Of a stretch of 64,000 bases of DNA, positions 56,553 to 64,000 are shown in pieces (position 1 is the first letter of the stretch; every line of letters starts with the position of its first letter). Made by a program: the position numbers and the translations under genes. The stretch comes from Megaustenia siamemsis (taxonomy: Eukaryota; Mollusca; Gastropoda; Stylommatophora; Ariophantidae), in the NCBI GenBank assembly GCA_032433765.1, contig JAVIAB010000160.1:37470280-37534279 (forward strand), read 5' to 3'. Under the pieces are notes generated by a model, which saw only the letters and a list, made by a program, of their open reading frames with translations, searched no databases and had not been told where the DNA came from.

Positions 56553-56659
56553 CTCATTAGAAGACAATAAAGATGAAACGGGCGAAAAATTATTTTGGAG
56601 AAATAAAATCAATATGGATTGTATATAATTATTGTGGGTGTGTAACTTTGAAAACTATC

Positions 56660-56850
56660 AGTTTTATTTTTAACTAGCTTTTTTTTTAGTCTGTGTACTG
56701 TCTATGTCGCCACAGAAAATCAGTTTTATCTTTAACTAGGTTTTTTTTCTAGTCTGTGTACTGTCTATGTCGCCACAGAAAATCAGTTTTATCTAACTAG
56801 TTTTTTTTTCTAGTCTGTGTACTGCCTATGTCGCCACAGAAAATCAGTTT
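56660..56850. repeat. About 63-bp tandem repeat, three copies
   Basis: Units contain AGTCTGTGTACTGTCTATGT and CGCCACAGAAAATCAGTTTT followed by a T-rich spacer. Confidence 0.92.
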
Positions 56851-56969
56851 TCACACCGCAACGTTGTTTGTTTCGTGTCGTCTTTTATCACCGTAAAGCT
56901 TTCATTAGAACCACTTTCTTTCTAGCTTCTTTAAAAAGATTTCTTTCTTTCGTTTAAAGTGAAATGTAA

Positions 56970-57212
56970 ATGTCTGGTTCACTAGGGCGGAAGTGAGGAG
57001 TACGACGGGAGTCCTACTTGTTGTATGCAGACAACAGGTAACTGGGGCCAAGACAAGAAAATGTTTGAGTTTGGCAAGAGAGACGTTGTTTATATGTTTA
57101 CGTTCATAAGTAATTAGTTTCCGGGGTCCTGTTTGTGTTGCTTTCTGTGGTCTTAATAAACATCATTCTTTTATATCCCACTCTCCTTTTCTTTGTAACT
57201 AACACACACTCT
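56970..57212 (+). mobile_element. Possible solo LTR
   Basis: TGTCTGGTTCACTAGGGCGG at the start, AATAAACATCATTC near 57160 and TAACACA at the end give an LTR-like layout (TG...CA with a poly(A) signal). No second LTR, primer site or clear target duplication was seen, so this could also be the 3' end of an unrecognised transcript. Confidence 0.25.
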
Positions 57213-57228
57213 CTTTGTGTGCAACCTT

Positions 57229-57440
57229 AAAAAAAAAAGTAAAGTACCCCTGTCACGCCAAGTGGCGTATAGGGAATATGGTGTTAGTGACCATAAATTG
57301 TACAGACCTTAGCACATGATTTTTGGGGTAATGTGGTCGGTATTACGCCCGTGCCGCTTTACTTTCCCAGAAAAATATCCGGTACCCATTAAAGGCTGGG
57401 TGAACCGGTAGCTATCGTTTCGGATCGAACCCTACCTCTT
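57229..57440 (-). mobile_element. SINE S1, head-truncated
   Basis: Minus-strand S1 from poly(A) and GTAAAGTACCCCTGTCACG up to GGATCGAACCCTACCTC, then it diverges before the A box. Confidence 0.85.
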
Positions 57441-57510
57441 TATCTCTCTCTCTAGACTACTACTAGCATATTTTTTCCATTGCAAATTATCTTTTTGTCT
57501 CACTTTTGAT

Positions 57511-57852
57511 CCACCCCCCCCCCCACTCTTATTCCCTGGTAGCCTAGTTGGGAAAACCACCCGACTGGGATGCCGACGTTCGGACAACCCGTGTTCGATT
57601 CTCGCTGGAAGCAGTGTGAGTTGTACTCGTGGTTGGAAAAAAAAATACCCCTGCGGTCGGCCCAGCCGTTGGCAGAAATGGGTACCAGGGTAGTATTCTG
57701 TGAAGGTGAGAAATGCCGCCTCGCATCGTGAGTTTCGATGCTTGAAGCGACACTATCCAGAAGTCCCCGTTCACTTCCTGGATAGGCGGTCGAGCACATA
57801 AGGGTGAAAACTTCACGTGCTAAGACTCCGATTCAAGTCTCGTACTTGACCT
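57511..57852 (+). mobile_element. SINE S3 with exact 11-bp target-site duplication
   Basis: Plus strand: GGTAGCCTAGTTGGGAAAAC head, B box GTGTTCGATTCTCG, GAGTTGTACTCGTGGTTGG, 3' end GTCTCGTACTTGACC. Flanked by TCACTTTTGAT at 57500-57510 and 57853-57863. Confidence 0.93.
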
Positions 57853-57863
57853 TCACTTTTGAT

Positions 57864-58303
57864 TTCCTTCTCACTATATCTCTTACTTTTTAAAACTACA
57901 TACACACGTCTACTATACACACACATGCACAAACTTATACACACACGGGCACACATAAACACACGTGATCACACATTTGCACAAAAACACAATACATTCA
58001 CATGCAGGTATAACATTTCACCGAGACTCTTCAGTGCAGGAGAACATAAAAGTTACTGGCCACAAATCAGTGGAAGCAAGAGGTCACACACTTCACGTGG
58101 TCCCGTCAACGTAATGTAGGCCTATATATTTGTGACATTTATAACTGCTTTTACCACAAATGGCAACTTTATTTGGGTGCTAGTTTTTCCTGGTTCTATT
58201 GCATGATCTTCAACAAACGCCGGGCAACCGTAGTAATTATGTGCGCATATCTGTGTGTGCATGTATACATGTTTACATGTATGGTGTTTTTATAAGTGTG
58301 CGA

Positions 58304-58307
<4 letters not shown>
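57864..58307. other. Unassigned sequence
   Basis: CA-rich around 57900-57990 (ACACACATGCACAAAC and similar). Nothing recognised. Confidence 0.4.
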
Positions 58308-58349
<42 letters not shown>

Positions 58350-58380
58350 TTTATATATATATATAATATATATATATATT
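58308..58380. repeat. TA microsatellite
   Basis: About 35 TA units with one TATACTTTATA interruption. Confidence 0.98.
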
Positions 58381-58687
58381 TGTGTGTGTATAAATGTGTT
58401 AAAGTGTGTATATATGCATATATGTATGCATTGAGCGTATGTTTGTAATGACTGCATTGAAATATGTTTATTTTCATCCACATGGCTTCTGTAGCTAGAT
58501 TGTATTTGTTACTCCTAAAGATACCACATATAATTAACACATGTTTATTGGTTTATTTTTATATATATTCCTTATGTAGCTTTTCTCCTTTCCTTAAAAC
58601 ATACATGAAACCATACAACCAAATATAATAAAAAAAAAACCAGAACAATGACTTGTGAAATACGCGTACAAAAATTAAATTATAACT
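58381..58687. other. Unassigned sequence
   Basis: AT-rich; nothing recognised. Confidence 0.4.
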
Positions 58688-58813
58688 TAGTACGACACAT
58701 AGTACGATTGCTGGTGTATGTCGGGGGGAGGGGGCAACGATAGAACCCGAGGGATAAAGGCCCCGCTTGGTCAAGCAGTCGCCACGTCGTGTGAGACTCA
58801 AAATTTTTATTTC
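58688..58813 (+). mobile_element. SINE S5
   Basis: Reverse complement partner of 50957-51100: ACGACACATAGTACGATTGC, GATAGAACCCGAGGGATAAA, CGCTTGGTCAAGCAGTCGCC. A further tRNA-like stretch (minus strand GGTGCGCTTGGCCATGCGGC) follows to about 58920. Confidence 0.65.
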
Positions 58814-59137
58814 ATACACGACAGAAAAAATCATTTCTGTCTACCACGGGCTGCGAACACCGTACGTCAGCTTTTTCAGCCAGCGGAACTGTGGTTTTAG
58901 CCGCATGGCCAAGCGCACCTCCAATTATACGCATTTGAGGGGGAAAAAGACATTAGTCCAACTAGCTCAAGGACATAAATATGTATTGGTCATTCAGTTG
59001 CCGGACCTGCTATTAATATATTGACAGAAGCAGCTGTAAGGGAAACGGCTTGTCTGGTAGTGAGTGTGAATGTTGAACAGCCTGTTTAAACCAATCTCAA
59101 AAATATAAATAAATAAAAATAAAAAAAAATATATAAA

Positions 59138-59443
59138 GGTAAGGTAAAGTACGAGACTTGAATCGCCGTCTGAGCACGCGAGTTTTCACCCATATGTTCT
59201 CGACCACCTATCCAGAAGTGTTAAGAGACTTCTGGATAGTGTCGCTTCAAGCATCGAAACTCACGATGCGAGACGGGCCTTCCCAGAATACTACCATGGT
59301 GCCAATTGCTGCCAGCGGCTGGGTCGACCGCGGGTTTTTTTTTCCAACCACGAGTACAACTTACACTGCTTCCAGCGAACACGGGTTGTCCGAATGTCGG
59401 TAGCCTAGTCGGGTGGTTTACCCAACAAGGCTACCGAGGCTTC
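59138..59443 (-). mobile_element. SINE S3
   Basis: Minus strand, same landmarks as 57511-57852, with a shortened B-box region. Possible A-rich target duplication AAAAATATA on both sides. Confidence 0.87.
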
Positions 59444-59507
59444 CCCCCACACACACACCCCAAAAAACACCAGCCAAAAATATAAAAATACAACCACGGG
59501 ATACATA

Positions 59508-59765
59508 AAAAAAAGTAAAGTGACCCCTGTCACGCCAAGTGGCGCATAGGGGATATGGTGTTAGTGACCATAAATTGTATAGACCTTCGGCACATGATTT
59601 TTGGGGTAATGTGGTCGGTATTACGTCCGTGCTGCTTCACTTTCCCAGAAAAAAAATCCGGTACCCATTAAAAACTGGGTGAACCCGGAAGCCGTCGGTT
59701 GGGATCGGACCCTACCCATTGTCCTTTGTAGTCCAGTTCACTAACCACTGAGCTATCGCGGCTCC
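59508..59765 (-). mobile_element. SINE S1, 13-bp target-site duplication
   Basis: Full-length minus copy. Flanked by CACGGGATACATA (59495-59507) and CACGTGATACATA (59766-59778), one mismatch. Confidence 0.93.
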
Positions 59766-59778
59766 CACGTGATACATA

Positions 59779-60269
59779 CGTAAGCATTATCTGTGAATCA
59801 CACTCCAGAAAATAACGGCAACAATTTGTTGGGTCTTTTTTAATGAGCCGTAAATAACGTTGTTTGTTGTATACAATTTGTATGCATAGATTATGACTAG
59901 GTGGTGTATGAAGACATACGCCATTAATGAATGACCTTGTTGTTTTCGTGGGAGTGGCTAACCCATCCTATGTAAACAAGCTGAACACGCACACACGTAA
60001 ACAAAATCGATTTTTTTTAATTTCAAGACATGATCCTCACGACGATATATTTTGTCGTTGTTAATGGTAAAATGATGTTGATAAAATGTTTCGCTGATAT
60101 AATATGGCATGTAAGATTTGATTGTCTAGTGGTAGAATACTCGCCAGGCCGCCCGTGCGCTGCCGGGGCCCGAGAGGGGAGTAAAGTATTATAGCGAGAG
60201 AAATAACAATAAATGAATATTATTATAGAGGGAAACTTCCGAGGCGATGGTCAGCGAATCAATTCAGAG
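59779..60269. other. Unassigned sequence
   Basis: A tRNA-like TCTAGTGGTAGAATACTCGCC at about 60124 is the only landmark; no complete cloverleaf. Confidence 0.4.
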
Positions 60270-60420
60270 AAAGAGGTATGTTTACAGCACTCGGAAAAAA
60301 TGACGAATAATCAACAACAAAAGAAATACAAAGAACATTATAGGGTCCTAATCAGGATCGAACCCGTACTCCTTGGCACAGCGCCATGCCACGAAAAGCC
60401 AAACGCTGTTCGTAAAGAGG
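60270..60420 (-). mobile_element. SINE S4, degraded
   Basis: Shares CACTCGGAAAAAATGAC, AGGATCGAACCCGTACTCC and GCCATGCCACGAAAAGCC with 51580-51762. Confidence 0.65.
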
Positions 60421-60499
60421 GCTGGTCATGGGACTAGCTATCATGTACTGTAAAAAAAATAAGCCAAAAAAAAAAAATAAACGTCACAAACGATAACAA

Positions 60500-60963
60500 G
60501 TCAATCATCATCATCATGTGCCGTACCGGTTGACGAAGGCGATCATGTCCTTCCACAATCTTCTATCTACAGTGCATCGTATCAGTTCTGTTGTTGACTG
60601 TTTTCCATGCCATGACACCAAGCTATCCAGTATTTTCTCTCTTTGTCGTCCGCGATCTCTCATTCCTTTTTTTTTGCCAGTTGTAACCAAGTATTCCAAC
60701 TTTCCTCTTCTCATGATGTGCCCAAAAAATGTTGATTGCTTCTTTCTAATGTTTTTAAAGAGCTCCCTTTTTGTGTTGGCCTCTTTGAGAACTTTCTCAT
60801 TGGTCTTTTTATCTGTCCAGGGAACTTTCAACATTCTTCTGAGAAATCCCATCTCTGTGGCTTCCAATCGTCTTTTCATTTGTTTGTCTATTGTCCATAA
60901 TTCGGATTCGCTTCCATAGGTCAGAATTGGTTCTATATAGCATCGATGAACTCTCTTCAACAA
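60500..60963 (-). mobile_element. LINE-B variant 3' fragment
   Basis: Minus strand with a 149-codon frame: RVHRCYIEPILTYGSESELW, KRRLEATEMGFLRRMLKVPW, FFGHIMRRGKLEYLVTTGKK, then SLVSWHGKQSTTELI and a final RYGT stop; CATCATCATCATG tail. It differs from LINE-B enough to be a subfamily; a second copy is at 63288-63668. Confidence 0.9.
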
Positions 60964-61556
60964 GTCAGTAACATAAAATTATGGGAAAGTACCAGTCAAA
61001 TATAGGGAGCCGCGATAGCTCAGTGGTTAGTGAACTGGACTACAAAGGACAAGGGGTAGGGTTCGATCCCAACCGACGGATTCCGGGTTCACCAAGCCTT
61101 AAATGGGTACCGGATTTTTTCTGGGAAAGTAAAGCAACACGGGCGTAATACCGACCACATTACTCCAAAAATCATGTGCTGAAGGTCTGTAAAATATAGG
61201 GTCACTAACACCATATTTCCCTATACGCCACTTGGCGTGACGGGGGTACTTTACTTTTTTTTACTACCAGTCAAATATTAGTGGATAAAGAGATACAGAG
61301 ACAACGACGGCGCTGAATATGACACACACTGAGAAAGCCAACTAAGAGTATTACACAACAGGCACATTTTGGAACCCCCAATGAAAAAGACAAAGAGGAA
61401 GACCAGAATATCCTTGGAGAAGACATGAGGCAGCAGAGATGAAGATGATGAGGAAGACAAGGAACGATCTTAAACGAATGGCAAGAAGCAGAACGACATG
61501 GAAAGAGTTTGTTGAAAACCTGCGCTCCACAGGGAGCTGAAAGGTAGAAGAGGAAG
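60964..61556 (+). mobile_element. LINE-D 3' fragment interrupted by S1
   Basis: Same 3' end as 5-648 (GAGTATTACACAACAGGC, GAGATGAAGATGATG, CTCCACAGGGAGCTGAAAGG). The S1 insertion at 61004-61265 splits it. Confidence 0.82.
61004..61265 (+). mobile_element. SINE S1, exact 13-bp TSD, nested in LINE-D
   Basis: Flanked by ACCAGTCAAATAT at 60991-61003 and 61266-61278. Intact A box (TAGCTCAGTGG) and B box (GGTTCGATCCC). The LINE-D copy at 340-360 has the uninterrupted sequence TGTACCAGTCAAATACCAGT. Confidence 0.95.
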
Positions 61557-61706
61557 CTTTGATTCATTTAGCTTGACGTGCTTTCATTCCTCTTCAAGTT
61601 GGCTATCTTTTCTATTTACATCCTGTTATGTGGAGAGTGAGAAGTGACGTTGGCGGAATCAATTTGGGCTGAAATCAGTAACATTTAAAGAAAAATCGAT
61701 TTAAGC

Positions 61707-62215
61707 AGCACTGTGTAAAAGTGGAGGATTGAGAGCAGCACTGTGTAAAAATGGAAGATTCAGAGTAGCACTGTGTAAAAGTGGAAGATTCAGAGTAGCA
61801 CTGTGTAAAAGTTTAAGATTCAGAGAAGTACTGTGTAAATGTGGAAGATTCAGAGTGACACTGTATAAAAGTAGAAGATTCAGAGTAGCACTGTGTAAAA
61901 GTAGAAGATTCAGAGTAGCACTGTGTAAAAGTGGAAGATTCAGAGAAGTACTGTGTAAATGTGGAAGATTCAGAGTGACACTGTGTAAAAGTAGAAGATT
62001 CAGAGTAGCACTGTGTAAAAGTAGAAAATGCCAACACAGTATAAAAGTGAAAGATTCAGAGTAGCACTGTGTAAAAGTGAAAGATTCAGAGCAGCACTGT
62101 GTAAAAGTGAAAGATTCAGAGTAGCACTGTGTAAAAGTAGAAGATTCAGAGAAGCACTGTGTAAAAGTAGAAAATGCCAACACGGGTATAAAAGTAGAGG
62201 ATTGGAAGCAACACA
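61707..62215. repeat. 30-bp minisatellite, about 17 copies
   Basis: Units contain GCACTGTGTAAAAGTGGAAG then ATTCAGAGTA. A larger period is visible (GAAGTACTGTGTAAATGTGG block twice, and AGAAAATGCCAACAC block twice). The unit is a multiple of three, giving long frames on both strands that I do not count as genes. Confidence 0.95.
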
Positions 62216-62633
62216 ATATTAAAATAAAGTTTCCTGAGTAGCACAACATTAAAATAAAATATATGCGTATGGAAATAGAGTCGAAGAAGTACAGTATAAA
62301 CATAGTAGATTCGAAGTAACACACTTGTGGCGTTTGTTTGTTGAGGTTTGTGAAATGAAAGATCGAGTCTATAAATGAAAAAAAAATGAGTCGGCGTGAA
62401 AACCTTGCATGGCGGCACCACAGTTATGTTGATGTGATGTTCCTCCCTCCAATTTGACTGTATCGATTTTCTTTTTACTCGCTAGAGGTCTCTGCTGGTC
62501 GATCTATTGTTCTCTCGATTACATTCTATAATCTGCTTTATTTCTCTCTCTCCTCTCCCCTCCACTTCTCTTTCCCATGTGAAAGGTTAACAATTTTTTT
62601 TTTTTGAGGCCTGGATGGGGGATCAAGGAAGAT
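62216..62633. other. Unassigned sequence
   Basis: The left part (to about 62330) looks like diverged 30-bp units (AACATTAAAATAAA). The rest is not recognised. Confidence 0.4.
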
Positions 62634-63288
62634 GTGCGAATAGTAATAATGTTAATAATAACAATATGAATAATAATAATAATAATAATAATGTTAATAA
62701 TAACAATATGAATAATAATAACGTTAATAATAATATTAATGTTAATAATAACAATATGAATAATAATAATAATAATAATGTTAATAATAACAATATGAAT
62801 AATAATAATAATAATAATGTTAATAATAACAATATGAATAATAATAACGTTAATAATAATATTAATGTTAATAATAACAATATGAATAATAATAATAATA
62901 ATAATAATAATGTTAATAATAACAATATGAATAATAATACCATTAATAATAATATTAATGTTAAAAATAACAATATGAATAATAATAATAATGTTAATAA
63001 TACCATTAATAATAATATTAATGTTAAAAATAACAATATGAATAATAATAATAATGTTAATAATAATGTTAATAATACCATTAATAATAATAGTAATGTT
63101 AAAAATAACAATATGATTAATAATAATAATGTTAATAATACCATTAATAATAATATTAATGTTAATAAATAACAATATGAATAATAATAATAATGTTAAT
63201 AATAATGTTAATAATACCATTAATAATAATAGTAATGTTAAAAATAACAATATGAATAATAATAATGTTAAAAATAACAATATTAATA
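62634..63288. repeat. AAT-rich array with longer-period structure
   Basis: Runs of AAT mixed with AAC, AACGTT and AATATG, for example AATAACAATATGAATAATAA followed by GTTAATAATAATATTAATG. Asparagine-rich frames on the plus strand (185 codons) are by-products. Confidence 0.95.
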
Positions 63289-63668
63289 ATCATCATCATC
63301 ATGTACCATACCAGTTGGCGTAGGCTATCACGTCCCTCCACAATCTTCTATCTACAGTGCATCGTATCAGTTCTGTTGTTGACTGTTTTCCATGCCATGA
63401 CACCAAGCTATCCAGTATTTTCTCTCTTTGTCGTCCGCGATCTCTCTTTCCTTTTATTTTGCCAGTTGTAACCAAGTATTCCAACTTTCCTCTTCTCATG
63501 ATGTGCCCGAAAAATGTTGATTTTTTCTTTCTGATGTTTTTTTTAGGAGCTGCCTTTTTGTGTTGGCCTCTTTGAGAACTTCTTCATTGGTCTTTTTTGC
63601 TGTCCAGGGACCTTTCAACATTCTTCTGAGAAATCCCATCTCTGTGGCCTCTAATCGTCTTTTCATTT
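63288..63668 (-). mobile_element. LINE-B variant 3' fragment
   Basis: Minus strand, same subfamily as 60500-60963 (MRRGKLEYLVTTGKIKGKRD and a SLVSWHGKQSTTELI block), preceded by CATCATCATCATG; broken by extra T residues near 63540. It ends at CGTCTTTTCATTT, the same position where the other copy continues, so it is 5' truncated. Confidence 0.87.
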
Positions 63669-63682
63669 TATAAATGTATAAT

Positions 63683-63714
<32 letters not shown>

Positions 63715-64000
63715 GTTAATAATAACAATATTAACAATAATACAATGACAGCTTTATGTTGATGAAAGACAAACCAAAACGACCGAACTTTGCAGCCAGA
63801 ACAGGTCTTCAGTGAGGAAGATAAGGTTATTGTTTTACTCTTTGTTTTTCACAAATTTTATTTTGACTGCCTCCTCCGTGACATTTAAGCCAATTATTAT
63901 AGTGAGTGACAGAGTCGTCCTTAATTCATCCCCAAAAAATGTCACCGCAGCTGGAGATTATGCCGTGCGGAGGGTCGTTAGTGTTAACACAACAAACTTT
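63669..64000. other. AAT run, then unassigned sequence
   Basis: An AAT run at about 63686-63720; beyond it nothing recognised to the window end. Confidence 0.45.

Noticed and set aside
60114..60180. tRNA-Gly-like stretch (TCTAGTGGTAGAATACTCGCC)
   Set aside because: The D-arm half looks right, but the anticodon and T arms do not fold into a tRNA; likely an old SINE head.
61004..61080. A genuine tRNA gene (and similar hits at 20592, 17043, 16399, 57538, 37434)
   Set aside because: A and B boxes are present but no proper cloverleaf or acceptor stem; each is the head of a dispersed SINE with a body, tail and target duplication.
61701..62324. Repetitive frames on both strands (207 and 111 codons)
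   Set aside because: By-products of the 30-bp minisatellite, whose unit is a multiple of three.
62615..63172. Asparagine-rich 185-codon protein
   Set aside because: The AAT/AAC array explains it; the opposite strand is equally open.

Overview
This is metazoan nuclear DNA: AT-rich, intron-bearing and crowded with transposons. The LINE-dominated repeats with many tRNA-headed SINEs, a 30-finger C2H2 protein without a KRAB or ZAD domain that I can see, and abundant minisatellites remind me of a mollusc, perhaps a gastropod. That assignment is inference from overall impression, not from a diagnostic gene.

Layout. 1-9.8 kb: overlapping fragments of several LINE families, a dead Tc1/mariner-type element (about 6.4-7.7 kb) and SINEs. 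9.85-29.7 kb: one plus-strand multi-exon C2H2 zinc-finger gene. I assembled it from seven exons whose splice sites and reading phases agree; its introns hold three unrelated minisatellites (52, 28 and 31 bp units), LINE pieces and SINEs. The last exon carries about 30 tandem fingers broken by two 1-nt frameshifts. 30-43 kb: almost pure repeat, with a 45/54-bp array, a LINE carrying an 85-bp tandem duplication, a SINE whose interior has expanded into a 1.6-kb minisatellite, two unclassified interspersed families (called U1 and U2 here) and a 3.9-kb array of 16-bp units. 43.0-45.8 kb: a degraded hAT element with its terminal repeats. 49.88 kb: an isolated exon that looks like the first coding exon of a secreted protein. 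52.74-55.98 kb: a DD34D mariner element with an intact transposase, split by a recent 5'-truncated LINE insertion. 56-64 kb: SINEs, LINE 3' ends, a 30-bp array and an AAT-rich array.

Names used here (my own labels): LINE-A (3' end with GATA-type tail; long open frame at 54 kb), LINE-B and LINE-C (related families ending in a (TGA)n/(ATG)n tail), LINE-D, LINE-E and LINE-F (other 3' ends). SINE families S1 (with head variant S1b), S2, S3, S4 and S5 are named by shared sequence; S1-S3 show tRNA-like A and B boxes. Several insertions are dated relative to each other by exact target-site duplications (TSDs).

How the parts relate. The only host genes I can support are the zinc-finger gene and the signal-peptide exon. 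Everything else is mobile or tandem DNA. A recurring theme is that tandem arrays start inside transposon copies (S2 at 33.8 kb, LINE-A at 32.1 kb, LINE-C at 10.8 kb), so the window shows several stages of minisatellite birth.
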